Part shown: piece after piece, positions 15,743 through 24,419 of the stretch | Layout of the letters: each line of letters opens with the position of its first letter | Position numbering within the stretch: the stretch's first letter is position 1 | DNA from: Pseudomonas sp. MYb118 | GTDB lineage: Bacteria > Pseudomonadota > Gammaproteobacteria > Pseudomonadales > Pseudomonadaceae | Length of the DNA stretch: 64,000 nt | Reading direction: 5' to 3' | Assembly: GCF_040947875.1 (NCBI RefSeq) | Contig: NZ_JBFRXN010000004.1 | Span: 620,001 to 684,000, forward strand | Made by a program: the position numbers and the translations under genes | The notes under the pieces: generated by a model | Seen by the model: the letters and a program-made list of their open reading frames with translations, nothing else | What the model was told of the DNA's origin: nothing | Databases searched by the model: none

Positions 15743-15847
15743 GCGGTGTACCCCTTGAGGTTTTGATCAAGCCATTGGCGTTCGCGCAATGGGCTGGCCT
15801 TAACACCTTGTCGTACTGCTCCTGTTACAACCGTTACTGCTCTGGAT

Positions 15848-17008
15848 CTACACGTGGCCGTGATAGGCCGCGGTAAAAATTCGCGTGGCGCTGTCCTTGG
15901 TCATGGGCAACGGGTTGCCGCCGGCCGAGGGGTCGACGATGGCCATGTCGGCAATCAGCTCCACCTGGCGGTCATCCACCCCCAGCTCCTTGAGCGTATG
16001 CGGCACGCCGATGTTCTGACGCAGTTCGAGGATGTAGTCCATGAAGCTCTTGAACCCGGGATTGGGCAGTTGCAGGTAGGCGGCAAGACGGGTGATGCGT
16101 TCCTCGATGGCCGAGCGATTGGCGTGCAGCACGTAAGGCATGAACACCGCGTTGGTCATGCCGTGGTGGGTGTCGTACAGCGCGCCCACCGGGTGCGACA
16201 ACGCATGCATGCCACCCAGGCCTTTCTGGAAGGCGGTGGCGCCCATTGCCGCGGCGGCGAGCATCTGCGCGCGGGCATCGAGGTCATCGGGCGTGTGCAC
16301 CGCGCGCTCCAGGGCATTGACCACCAGGCGCATGCCCTCCACGGCAATGCCGTCGGCCAGCGGATGAAAACCGGGGGCGCAATAGGCTTCCAGGCAGTGC
16401 GAAAGCGCGTCCATGCCGGTGCCGGCAGTGATTTTGGTCGGCATGCCGACGGTGAGCGCCGGGTCGCTGATGACCACCCGTGGCATCATTTTCGGGTGGA
16501 AGATGATGCGTTTGGTGTGGGTGCTTTCTTCGATGATCACCGCCGCTCGGCCCACCTCGGAGCCGGTGCCCGCCGTGGTCGGCACGGCAATGATCGGGGC
16601 GATACGATCGGCGTCGGCGCGGGTCCAGTAGTCGCCGATGTCTTCGAAGTCCCACACTGGTCGGCTCTGCCCGCTCATGAAGGCGATCAGCTTGCCCATG
16701 TCCAGCCCGCTGCCACCGCCGAAGGCGACCACGCCGTCATGGTTGCCGCTGCTCCAGGCCTTGAGACCGGCGTCCAGATCGGCCGACACCGGGTTGGGCT
16801 TGATGTCGCAATACAGCGCCGCGCCCAGGCCCGCGGCACGCATGGCATCCAGTGCGGCGAGGGTGATCGGTGCCTGGCCCAGGCCGCGGTCGGTGACCAG
16901 CAGCGGACGCTGGATGCCCTGGCTGCGGCAGGCATCGGCCAGTTCGGCGATCCGCCCGACACCGAAGCGAATGCTGGTGGGGTAGTTCCAGTTTCCAGTC
17001 AGGCTCAT
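15848..17008 (-). CDS. Iron-containing alcohol dehydrogenase
   Basis: A 386-residue group III (Fe-type) NAD(P)-dependent alcohol dehydrogenase. Visible motifs are the dinucleotide loop GGGSGLDMGK, the signature PTTAGTGSEV, metal ligands in DALSHCLEAYCAP and GGMHALSHPVGALYDTHHG (His residues), and the N-terminal FGVGRI segment. It would oxidise an alcohol group to the aldehyde taken by the adjacent aldehyde dehydrogenase. It is 3 bases downstream of the aldehyde dehydrogenase, so the two are co-translated. With a glutamyl ligase in the operon, the likely substrate is a gamma-glutamylated amino alcohol (inference). Confidence 0.9.
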   Translation of the reverse strand: MSLTGNWNYPTSIRFGVGRIAELADACRSQGIQRPLLVTDRGLGQAPITLAALDAMRAAGLGAALYCDIKPNPVSADLDAGLKAWSSGNHDGVVAFGGGSGLDMGKLIAFMSGQSRPVWDFEDIGDYWTRADADRIAPIIAVPTTAGTGSEVGRAAVIIEESTHTKRIIFHPKMMPRVVISDPALTVGMPTKITAGTGMDALSHCLEAYCAPGFHPLADGIAVEGMRLVVNALERAVHTPDDLDARAQMLAAAAMGATAFQKGLGGMHALSHPVGALYDTHHGMTNAVFMPYVLHANRSAIEERITRLAAYLQLPNPGFKSFMDYILELRQNIGVPHTLKELGVDDRQVELIADMAIVDPSAGGNPLPMTKDSATRIFTAAYHGHV

Positions 17009-17011
17009 GGG

Positions 17012-18403
17012 CTACACCTCGTGGCGCAGATGAAAGGATTTGGGCCGGGTCAGGTGCTCGTAGCCCAGGCTCGACAGGGTGGCGCCGCGCCCACTGTGCT
17101 TGACCCCGGTCCAGGCCAGCGCCGGGTCGAGGTAATCGCAGCGGTTCATGAATACGGTGCCGGTGGCGATCCGCTCACCCAGGCGTTCGGCGGCGGCGAG
17201 GTCCTGGGTCCAGATCGAGGCGCTGAGGCCGAATTCGCTGTCGTTCATCAAGCGCACGGCTTCGTCATCGTCGGCCACCGGCATGATGCCGATCACCGGG
17301 CCGAAGCTTTCGTCGCGCATCACCGACATCCTGTGGTCGACGTCCACCAGCACCTGCGGCGCCAGGTAGGCGCTGCCTGGCACATCGGCGGGGAAATCCT
17401 TAACGTCGATCAAGGCCCTGGCGCCCTGGGCTTGCGCGGCCTTGATCTGGCCGCGCACGAAATCGGCGGCTGCCGGGGACACCATCGGCCCCAGCGTCGT
17501 CGCCTCATCCAGCGGATTGCCCAGCACGTACTGGCGGGTGAGGGCGACGAAGCGCTCGACGAATGCCGGGTAGAGGCGCTGGTCGACGTAGATGCGCTCG
17601 ATGGCGCAGCAGCTTTGCCCCGAGTTGAAGAAGCTGCCGTCCACCAGGTTCTCCACCGCATGTTCAAGGTTGGCGTCGGCGCGCACGTAGGCCGGGTCCT
17701 TGCCGCCCAGCTCCAGGCCTACGCCGATGAAGCGCCCGACCGCAGCGGCTTCCATGGCTTTGCCGGCCTCCACGGAGCCGGTGAAATTCACCTGGTGCAC
17801 GCGGCCCGACGCGATGACTTGCGCGGTCATTTCGTGGCTGAGCAGCAGGTTGTGAAACAACCCTGGCGGCAGATTCGCCCGGCGCAAGGCTTCAGCAAAA
17901 CGTTCGCCCACCAGCAGGGTTTGCGAGGCGTGCTTGAGGATCACGCTGTTGCCGGCCATCAGTGCCGGGATAATCGTGTTCACCGCCGTCAGGTACGGAT
18001 AATTCCACGGCGCGACCACCAGCACCGTACCCAGCGGTTCACGTTTGATGTAGCGGCGAAACCCGGCCACCGGCGCAGGCTCCACCGGTGCCAGGGCCTG
18101 GGGCGCGATGGCGATCATGTGCCGTGCGCGCTCGGCAAAACCGCGCAGTTCACCGGCGCCATAACGCACCGGGCGACCCATCTGCCGAGCGAGTTCCGGG
18201 ACGATGTCGGCCTGCATCGCCAGCATCGCCTCGACGGCGGCGCTGCACCGCGCGGCGCGTTCGCTCAAGGGCTGTCGCTGCCATTCGACCTGGGCATGTT
18301 GTGCGGCCGCCAGGGCCTGTTCGACCTGTGACGCGTCGGCGTACTCGCGCTCGACATAGACCCGGCCATCCACCGGGGAGATGAGCTCAATCTTCGCAGT
18401 CAT
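17012..18403 (-). CDS. NAD-dependent aldehyde dehydrogenase
   Basis: A 463-residue aldehyde dehydrogenase. It has the cofactor motif PWNYPYLTAVN, the general base Glu in LELGGKDPAYV, and the nucleophilic Cys in FFNSGQSCCAIERIY. It would oxidise the aldehyde made by the neighbouring alcohol dehydrogenase to the acid. The ATG at 18403 is 8 bases after the glutamine-synthetase-like stop, showing operon structure. The longer open frame upstream to 18616 lies over that gene and is not coding. Confidence 0.92.
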   Translation of the reverse strand: MTAKIELISPVDGRVYVEREYADASQVEQALAAAQHAQVEWQRQPLSERAARCSAAVEAMLAMQADIVPELARQMGRPVRYGAGELRGFAERARHMIAIAPQALAPVEPAPVAGFRRYIKREPLGTVLVVAPWNYPYLTAVNTIIPALMAGNSVILKHASQTLLVGERFAEALRRANLPPGLFHNLLLSHEMTAQVIASGRVHQVNFTGSVEAGKAMEAAAVGRFIGVGLELGGKDPAYVRADANLEHAVENLVDGSFFNSGQSCCAIERIYVDQRLYPAFVERFVALTRQYVLGNPLDEATTLGPMVSPAAADFVRGQIKAAQAQGARALIDVKDFPADVPGSAYLAPQVLVDVDHRMSVMRDESFGPVIGIMPVADDDEAVRLMNDSEFGLSASIWTQDLAAAERLGERIATGTVFMNRCDYLDPALAWTGVKHSGRGATLSSLGYEHLTRPKSFHLRHEV

Positions 18404-18410
18404 GATGATC

Positions 18411-19787
18411 TCAATAGCGCTCGAAACCGCGCTGCAATTCCCAGTCGGTGACACGCCGGTCATATTCTTTCTGTTCCCATTCGGCGGTGTGCACGTAGTG
18501 CTCGACCACGTCATCGCCCAGCGCGTCGCGCAACATGCGCGAGCCCTTGAGCGCCGCGCAGGCCTCGCGCAGGGTTTTCGAGACTTCCGGCGAGCGCTCG
18601 TCGGCGTAGGCGTCACCTTCGAACGGCGGCGCCAGTTCGAGCTTCTCGTCGATGCCGGCCAGCCCGGCCGCGATCAGCGCGGCGAAGGCCAGGTAGGGGT
18701 TCAGATCAGCGCCGCCGATGCGGCACTCGATGCGGATGGACTTGCTCTCTTCGGCGCACAGGCGAAAGCCGGCGGTGCGATTGTCGCGGCTCCACACCGC
18801 CCGCGTAGGCGCGAAGGTGCCGGCCTGGAAGCGCTTGTACGAGTTGATGTAGGGCGCGAGGAAACAGGTGATGTCGTTGGCGTACTTGAGCTGCCCGGCC
18901 ACCCAGGAACGCATCAGTTTGGACATGCCGAACTCGGCCTTGGCGTCGAAGAACAACGGCTTCTTGCCGTTCTTGTCCCACAGCGAATTATGGATATGGC
19001 TGCTGGAGCCGGCGGCGTCATAACGCCACTTGGCCATGAAGGTGATCGCCTTGCCCTGAGCGTCGGCGATCTCCTTGCACGCGTGCTTGATGAGCACGTG
19101 ATGGTCGGCCATGGTCATCGCGTCGGCGTAACGGATGTTGATCTCTTCCTGGCCAGGGCCCCATTCACCCTTGGAGTTTTCCACCGGGATACCCGACGCT
19201 TGCAGGTGCTTGCGAATGGCGCGCAGCACCGGTTCCTCGCGGGTGGTCTGGAGGATGTTGTAATCCTCGATGTAATGACCGGCGGTTTTCGGTTGGTGGT
19301 AATTGCGTTGGTGGATCGCTTCGTAGCTTTCGTCGAACAGGTAGAACTCCAGCTCCGAGGCGAACATGCCGGTGTAGCCGCGCTCGCGCAGGCGTTCGAC
19401 CTGGCGCTTGAGGATCGCTCGCGGGCTGTGGGGCAAGTCCTTGCGATGGTGATGGTCGAGCACATCGCACAGCACCAGCGCCGTGCCTTCCAGCCACGGC
19501 ACGCGACGCAGGGTGGCCATGTCGGGCTTGAGCACGAAGTCGCCGTAGCCTTTGCTCCAACTGGCGGCGGCATAACCGGGCACCGGCTCCATGTCGATGT
19601 CGTCGGCCAGCAGATAGTTGCAGCAATGGGTTTCCTGGTAGCCGCTGTCGATGAAAAACTCGACCTGGAAACGCTTGCCGACAAGGCGTCCCTGCATGTC
19701 GACCATGCAGACCAGGACGGTGTCGATTTCACCAGAGGCGGCAGCGCGCTTGAGCGCGTCAAAACTGAGGAAGGGCTCGGTCATCAC
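18411..19787 (-). CDS. Glutamine-synthetase-like gamma-glutamylamide ligase
   Basis: A 458-residue type III-like glutamine synthetase homologue of the PuuA/IpuC/GlnA4 kind, which joins glutamate to an amine rather than ammonia. Motifs present are the N-terminal beta-grasp (VDMQGRLVGKRF), the Glu metal ligands (ASELEFYLF, GPGQEEINIRY), GSSSHIHNSL (nucleotide/metal loop), NRTAGFR and the RIECRIGGADLNPYLAFAA segment. It lacks an adenylylation-type regulatory loop (no NLYDLP match). As first gene of the GS-ALDH-ADH-permease operon it should activate the substrate as a gamma-glutamyl amide. The 246-base upstream gap to the cytochrome gene holds its promoter. Confidence 0.88.
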   Translation of the reverse strand: MMTEPFLSFDALKRAAASGEIDTVLVCMVDMQGRLVGKRFQVEFFIDSGYQETHCCNYLLADDIDMEPVPGYAAASWSKGYGDFVLKPDMATLRRVPWLEGTALVLCDVLDHHHRKDLPHSPRAILKRQVERLRERGYTGMFASELEFYLFDESYEAIHQRNYHQPKTAGHYIEDYNILQTTREEPVLRAIRKHLQASGIPVENSKGEWGPGQEEINIRYADAMTMADHHVLIKHACKEIADAQGKAITFMAKWRYDAAGSSSHIHNSLWDKNGKKPLFFDAKAEFGMSKLMRSWVAGQLKYANDITCFLAPYINSYKRFQAGTFAPTRAVWSRDNRTAGFRLCAEESKSIRIECRIGGADLNPYLAFAALIAAGLAGIDEKLELAPPFEGDAYADERSPEVSKTLREACAALKGSRMLRDALGDDVVEHYVHTAEWEQKEYDRRVTDWELQRGFERY

Positions 19788-20033
19788 GTCATTCCTGCGT
19801 GAACAAGTTGGGCCTGTCTGAGGTAGCTGTTGCAGACGCTCTCCAGAAAAACCACAACCCTGCAGAAGCGAGCATCGTGAGCAATAAGCTGCTCACAGCT
19901 TAGCTTGCTTTTGCATGACGCAAGTTTTGGCGCACAAAAGTTGTGCAGGCGTTCGACGCGATCACGTTGCGAGTGCAAACTGGCGCGCGTTGTTTTTCGC
20001 TGAATCCTTGTGCCCTTTGTTCTGGACTTGCGC

Positions 20034-20420
20034 ATGATAAAAGTTGTTGCACTGACCCTGGCCTTGCTCCACACCAGCCTGTTCGCCGCACAGGCCCTGG
20101 CTGCCGGCGATGCCGAAGCCGGGGCCAAACTGTTCCCGAGGATTTGCGGGGGGTGCCATCAGGTCGGCGAGTCGGCGCGGGCTTCTTTCGGGCCGCAACT
20201 GAACAACATCTTTGGTCGCCCATCGGCGGGCACTTCGGATTACCAGTATTCGGACGCGATGAAAGCCGCCGGACTGGTGTGGGATCGCGAAACCCTGACG
20301 GCCTATCTCGAAGCGCCGAAGAAAGTCGTGCCGGGTACCCGCATGATTTTCTGGGGCTTGAGCGATCCGCAGAAAATCGAGGATGTGCTGGCGTATTTGC
20401 AGACGTTCCAGACGCAGTAA
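20034..20420 (+). CDS. Periplasmic c-type cytochrome (class I)
   Basis: A 128-residue exported monohaem cytochrome. The signal peptide (MIKVVALTLALLHTSLFAA, cleavage near ALAA) is followed by CGGCH (Cys38, Cys41, His42), which binds haem covalently. The FGPQLNNIFGR and YSDAMKAAGLVWD segments and a Met in VPGTRMIFWGL are typical of cytochrome c2/c550-like electron carriers. The ATG 20034 is preferred to 20010 because it starts right at the signal peptide. It converges with the chorismate mutase gene, stops 4 bases apart. Confidence 0.88.
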   Translation: MIKVVALTLALLHTSLFAAQALAAGDAEAGAKLFPRICGGCHQVGESARASFGPQLNNIFGRPSAGTSDYQYSDAMKAAGLVWDRETLTAYLEAPKKVVPGTRMIFWGLSDPQKIEDVLAYLQTFQTQ

Positions 20421-20424
20421 AGCG

Positions 20425-20994
20425 TCAGTTGACGATGCACAGGTCCCCGGTGGCGCGGATCAATCCCTGGCCATGCAAGTAGTCCTTGATCAGGGCAGAC
20501 CGTGCCTTGGCCAGCCACTGGGCGCAGTTGGGGTCGGTGCGATAGGGTGCGAACTCGGCGTAGGCCTGCAACAGGCGTTTTTGCACTTCATCGAGTTGTG
20601 GGCGGACCTCCTTGGTGAGGTTCGGTCGCGGTAGATCCGGCGCCTTGCCCGCCGCCTGCCACTGGGCGAGCAAACCGTATTGCACCAGCTTGCTGGCCTC
20701 GATCTGCGCAGCGATCAAATCGGCCACCTCGTCCGGGTTGAGCTTACGGCTGATCGCCTGCTTTCTGGCGGCGGCGATGACCTGTGCTTCCCGGGCGCTG
20801 TCCTGGATCGGTGTGCGGCTGTCCCATTTGCTCAGCGCGACCCGGTCAGCGATGTTCAGGCGTTCGTTCATGGTCGCCACCAGCGGTTGCAGGCTGGCGG
20901 GCGGCGGGGCGGTCACATCGGCCTGGGCGCTGCAGGCGATCACGGCGGACAGGACGCAAAACATCAGTTTCGGCAGGCGAAGGGTCGAGCACAT
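20425..20994 (-). CDS. Periplasmic chorismate mutase (AroQ-gamma class)
   Basis: A 189-residue secreted all-helical chorismate mutase that converts chorismate to prephenate in the periplasm. A signal peptide (MCSTLRLPKLMFCVLSAVIACSAQA) precedes the AroQ helices. The signature LNIADRVALSKWDSRTPIQDSAREAQVI carries the conserved Arg/Lys and Asp-Arg residues of the active site, and the C-terminal half has the disulphide-type Cys residues (PNCAQWL, GDLCIVN) of the gamma class. ATG 20994 is preferred to TTG 21000 because GAGG lies 8 bases upstream. The role of exported mutases is unsettled. Confidence 0.85.
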   Translation of the reverse strand: MCSTLRLPKLMFCVLSAVIACSAQADVTAPPPASLQPLVATMNERLNIADRVALSKWDSRTPIQDSAREAQVIAAARKQAISRKLNPDEVADLIAAQIEASKLVQYGLLAQWQAAGKAPDLPRPNLTKEVRPQLDEVQKRLLQAYAEFAPYRTDPNCAQWLAKARSALIKDYLHGQGLIRATGDLCIVN

Positions 20995-21212
20995 GGGCAA
21001 GCCTCATTGGACGTGGGACGCGCTGGCCGATGTTGTGTATCACAAATGAGCCAGCGGTGTCCCCACCGCCTGACGCCTTCTACAGGGTGAAGGTTTATAC
21101 ATGATGGCGAGTGGATATCTTCGCGAAGCTGATTATGCTTCAGGAAACCTTGCAGCGATGTAAGGCGGCGCAATCCGTGTCAGCTAAAACAAAAACACGA
21201 CGGAGAAGACTC

Positions 21213-22883
21213 ATGGCCGCAATCGACAGCACCACGGGCGACTCGCCCAACCGCGGGATCAGCAGGGAAGAGCGAAAGGTGATCTTCGCCTCGTCCCTGG
21301 GCACTGTGTTCGAATGGTACGACTTCTACCTTTACGGCTCCCTCGCTGCAATCATCGCCAAGCACTTCTTTGCCGGCGTCAATGAAACCACCGCCTTCAT
21401 CTTCGCCTTGCTCGCCTTCGCCGCAGGTTTTGCCGTGCGGCCCTTCGGCGCCATCGTGTTCGGGCGCCTGGGCGACATGATCGGGCGCAAGCACACCTTT
21501 CTGATCACCATTGTCATCATGGGCGTTTCCACCGCCGTGGTGGGTTTCCTGCCGGGCTACGCGACCATTGGTGTGGCGGCGCCGATCATCCTCATCACCC
21601 TGCGCCTGCTGCAAGGCCTGGCGCTGGGCGGCGAATACGGCGGGGCGGCGACCTACGTGGCCGAGCACGCGCCGAAGGGCAAGCGCGGGTTTTTCACCTC
21701 ATGGATTCAAACCACCGCGACCCTGGGCCTGTTCCTGTCGCTGCTGGTGATCCTCGCCTGCCGCACGATTCTGGGTACTGAAGCGTTCGAAGCCTGGGGC
21801 TGGCGCATACCGTTCCTGCTGTCGATCCTGCTGCTGATCATCTCGGTGTACATCCGCCTGCAACTCAGCGAGTCGCCGGTGTTCATGAAGATGAAGGCTG
21901 AAGGCAAGGCATCCAAGGCGCCGCTGACCGAATCCTTCGCGCGCTGGGACAACCTGAAAATCGTCATCATGGCGCTGTTGGGCGGTACCGCCGGTCAGGC
22001 CGTGGTCTGGTACACCGGGCAGTTCTATGCGCTGTTCTTCCTGCTGCAGACACTCAAGATCGACGCCCAGACCGCCAACCTGCTGATTGCCGGTTCGTTG
22101 CTGATCGGTACACCGTTTTTCGTGATTTTCGGCAGCCTGTCCGATCGCATCGGGCGCAAGGGCATCATCATGGCCGGGTGCATTCTGGCGGCGGTGACCT
22201 ATTTCCCGATCTTCCACGCGCTGACCCAGTACGGTAACCCCGACGTGTTCGTTGCCCAGGAAAAAAATCCGGTCACGGTGGTTGCGGACCCTGCCCAGTG
22301 CTCGTTCCAGTTCGACCCGGTGGGCAAAGCCAAATTCACCAGTTCCTGCGACCTTGCCAAGACCGTGCTGGCCAAGCGAGCCATCCCTTACACCAATGAA
22401 ACCGCAGCGCCGGGCAGCGTGGCGCAGATCCGCATCGGCAACCAGGTGGTCGAGAGTTTCGAAGGCACCGGCATGCCGGCGGCCGACTTCAAGACCCGCA
22501 ACGATGCCTTCACCGCCACCCTCGGCACCGCGCTGAAAGAGGCCGGTTACCCCGAGAAGGCCGACCCGGCCAAGACCAACTACCCGATGGTGCTGTTGCT
22601 GCTGACCATCCTGGTGATCTACGTGACCATGGTCTACGGCCCCATCGCCGCCTGGCTGGTGGAACTGTTCCCGGCGCGCATCCGTTACACCTCGATGTCA
22701 CTGCCGTACCACATCGGCAACGGCTGGTTCGGTGGCTTCCTGCCCACCGTGGCCTTCGCCATGGTCGCGGCCACCGGGGATATCTACTACGGGCTGTGGT
22801 ACCCGATCGTCATCGCGGTGATGACCGCCGTGCTCGGCATCTTCTTCATGCCGGAAACCAAGGACCGGGATATCCACCAGTAA
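21213..22883 (+). CDS. MFS transporter of the metabolite:H+ symporter (MHS) family with a large extra loop
   Basis: A 556-residue inner-membrane symporter. The MHS signature is clear: ERKVIFASSLGTVFEWYDFYLYG at the first segment, RPFGAIVFGRLGDMIGRKHT, and RLLQGLALGGEYGGAATYVAEHAP. It resembles shikimate/dicarboxylate/osmolyte (ProP-like) carriers; the solute is not predictable. An unusual ~110-residue hydrophilic insertion sits between helices 9-10 and 11 (about residues 345-455: DVFVAQEKNPVTVV..., paired Cys in AQCSFQ/SSCDLAK), larger than in most MHS proteins. The start is ATG 21213 with CGGAGAAG upstream. It is followed by a strong terminator. Confidence 0.88.
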   Translation: MAAIDSTTGDSPNRGISREERKVIFASSLGTVFEWYDFYLYGSLAAIIAKHFFAGVNETTAFIFALLAFAAGFAVRPFGAIVFGRLGDMIGRKHTFLITIVIMGVSTAVVGFLPGYATIGVAAPIILITLRLLQGLALGGEYGGAATYVAEHAPKGKRGFFTSWIQTTATLGLFLSLLVILACRTILGTEAFEAWGWRIPFLLSILLLIISVYIRLQLSESPVFMKMKAEGKASKAPLTESFARWDNLKIVIMALLGGTAGQAVVWYTGQFYALFFLLQTLKIDAQTANLLIAGSLLIGTPFFVIFGSLSDRIGRKGIIMAGCILAAVTYFPIFHALTQYGNPDVFVAQEKNPVTVVADPAQCSFQFDPVGKAKFTSSCDLAKTVLAKRAIPYTNETAAPGSVAQIRIGNQVVESFEGTGMPAADFKTRNDAFTATLGTALKEAGYPEKADPAKTNYPMVLLLLTILVIYVTMVYGPIAAWLVELFPARIRYTSMSLPYHIGNGWFGGFLPTVAFAMVAATGDIYYGLWYPIVIAVMTAVLGIFFMPETKDRDIHQ

Positions 22884-22897
22884 TACCCGACAGGCAC

Positions 22898-22929
22898 AAA
22901 AAAGCCCGGCTGTTCAGGCCGGGCTTTTT
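22898..22929. terminator. Rho-independent terminator after the MHS transporter
   Basis: AAAAAAGCCCGGC, loop TGTTCAG, GCCGGGCTTTTT. The A- and T-runs on both sides make it bidirectional; it also serves the convergent repeat-protein gene. Confidence 0.88.
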
Positions 22930-22955
22930 GTTGAGTGTTGCGCTGGAGCCATGCT

Positions 22956-23396
22956 TCATACGGCACGGCGTTCGATCAGACGGTCCGAGCCACCTTCAGC
23001 TACGCGACGTTCGATCAGACGATCAGAGCCACCTTCAGCTACGCGGCGCTCGATCAGACGGTCGGAACCACCTTCAGCTACGCGGCGCTCGATCAGACGG
23101 TCGGAACCACCTTCAGCTACACGGCGTTCGATCAGACGGTCGGAACCACCTTCGGCTACACGGCGTTCGATCAGGCGGTCGGAACCACCCTCAGCCACAC
23201 GACGTTCGATCAGACGATCCGAGCCACCTTCAGCTACACGGCGTTCGATCAGACGATCAGAACCACCCTCGGCTACACGACGTTCGATCAAACGATCCGA
23301 ACCACCTTCAGCAACAACTGGCTGAGCAGAGGTAGCGGCAAAAGCGTTAACTGCGAAAACCGAGAAAGCGATGCTGAGAAGAGTTTGGCGTTTCAT
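22956..23396 (-). CDS. Secreted protein built of nine identical 13-residue repeats
   Basis: The 146-residue precursor has a clear signal peptide (MKRQTLLSIAFSVFAVNAFA, cleavage at AFAA). The mature part is then almost only nine head-to-tail copies of VAEGGSDRLIERR, ending AV. ATG 23396 is used because GGAG lies 9 bases upstream; TTG 23411 is the alternative. The protein repeats are identical, yet the DNA copies differ at synonymous sites (for example Arg, Asp, Ser and Val codons), which points to selection on the peptide sequence. Each unit is acidic/basic amphipathic with a terminal Arg-Arg. No family function is established to my knowledge; a periplasmic or secreted role is inferred from the signal peptide. 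Confidence 0.85.
   Translation of the reverse strand: MKRQTLLSIAFSVFAVNAFAATSAQPVVAEGGSDRLIERRVAEGGSDRLIERRVAEGGSDRLIERRVAEGGSDRLIERRVAEGGSDRLIERRVAEGGSDRLIERRVAEGGSDRLIERRVAEGGSDRLIERRVAEGGSDRLIERRAV
22965..23315. repeat. Nine tandem 39-base coding repeats
   Basis: These are the DNA units of the repeat protein, 9 x 39 = 351 bases. Units share the CGTTCGATCAGACG core, with third-position changes between copies (ACG/GCG, GTC/ATC, GGA/CGA/AGA, TTC/CTC). Confidence 0.92.
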
Positions 23397-23521
23397 GATC
23401 GTGTGCTCCAAGGGGTGTAGTTGTTTGGTATGGAGCTGATGTTACGCCGCACAATTTTTATGAGAACTTCATTGAACTGATGGTAACTATCGACGCCGAT
23501 AATGCCCGCACCAACCCCCCC

Positions 23522-23664
23522 CTGTAGGAGCGAGCTTGCTCGCGATGGTAGCCCAGGCACCGCGGGGTGTCAGACTCCCCGCGTCATCGTTAACGACCAT
23601 CGCGAGCAAGCTCGCTCCTACAGGTTCATCACCGCCCTCTGTAGGAGCGAGCTTGCTCGCGATG
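23522..23664. repeat. REPIN plus a single extra REP
   Basis: An inverted REP pair (23522-23623), with the CCGCGGGGTGTCAG...CTCCCCGCGTCATCGTT spacer inside, is followed by one further forward REP (23639-23664). These and unclassified flanks fill the 330-base gap between the repeat-protein gene and the RES gene. No gene is seen there. Confidence 0.88.
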
Positions 23665-23726
23665 AAGGCCCAGACACCGAGGGGTATCAGGCATTAACAA
23701 CCACCGTACAGGGAACTATGACGAAT

Positions 23727-24419
23727 TCACGCTTCGCTGATCTGGCTGACGCTCGTCATCTGCCCGTTCCAGACCATCTCGTAATGCGCCGCCTGAATCA
23801 CCGACAGCACCGGCCTGGGCGTCATCAGGGCCCAGCAGTGGCTGCCGGCGTTGCGCACCGAGTGGTAACGCAGCCCTGGGCACTGGGCGGTCTTGAGCAT
23901 TTTCCCCAGGCGCCGCGCCGCGCTGTAGTCATCGGGGTGGTACACCGGATCAGTCGGCGCAATGGCGGTCGCATCTTTCATTCCGGCTTGCAGGAACGCA
24001 CAGGACAACCCGCGAAAGACAAATCGCTCATAGTTCAGGCGCGGAACGTTTGACCAGTACAGGCTCTGGTGATGTTTGACTTCAGCCAGCGCGGTTTCCA
24101 GGGTGTCCGCCAGGTACAGCACACCAAAACTGCCATCGCTGAAGCGCGAGCCCGCCGGATTGACGTGGGTGAAGGGCGCGGTCGCATAGGAACAGCCGGG
24201 AATGCCGAAGGGGATTTCGCTGCGGCGAATCAGCTCCAGGCGGCCGACTTCGTTTTTCAGCCTGGGGTTGGTCAGTTCCTGGATCTGGTACAGCACCTCG
24301 AAGGCATCGGCATCCGCCACGTCGTCGAACAACGCCACCGGCGGAAACTTCGAATTGACCAATCGGTAGGCCTGCAATTGCGCATCGGGCAGGGTGGCCA
24401 GCGCCTCCAGGCTCACCAT
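23727..24419 (-). CDS. RES-domain toxin (NAD-degrading type) of a RES/Xre toxin-antitoxin pair
   Basis: A 230-residue protein of the RES family, named for conserved Arg-Glu-Ser. Candidates seen are Arg92 (GSRFSDGSFGVLYLA), Glu113 (TALAEVKHH) and Ser187 (YHSVRN). Family members fold like ADP-ribosyltransferases and kill by destroying NAD+. The ATG at 24419 overlaps the antitoxin stop by 7 bases, the normal antitoxin-first order. The complete motif set suggests an active toxin. Confidence 0.85.
   Translation of the reverse strand: MVSLEALATLPDAQLQAYRLVNSKFPPVALFDDVADADAFEVLYQIQELTNPRLKNEVGRLELIRRSEIPFGIPGCSYATAPFTHVNPAGSRFSDGSFGVLYLADTLETALAEVKHHQSLYWSNVPRLNYERFVFRGLSCAFLQAGMKDATAIAPTDPVYHPDDYSAARRLGKMLKTAQCPGLRYHSVRNAGSHCWALMTPRPVLSVIQAAHYEMVWNGQMTSVSQISEA

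Noticed and set aside
15854..18331. 825-codon plus-strand frame over the alcohol and aldehyde dehydrogenases
   Set aside because: It spans two genes coded on the other strand with clear motifs; no domain is seen in it.
22957..23320. CRISPR array
   Set aside because: The 39-base units are contiguous with no unique spacers and are translated; there are no cas genes.
22951..23325. Two plus-strand repeat frames opposite the repeat protein
   Set aside because: Any 39-base tandem unit is open in several frames. Only the minus frame has a signal peptide and ribosome site, and only in it are all changes synonymous; the plus frames vary in sequence.
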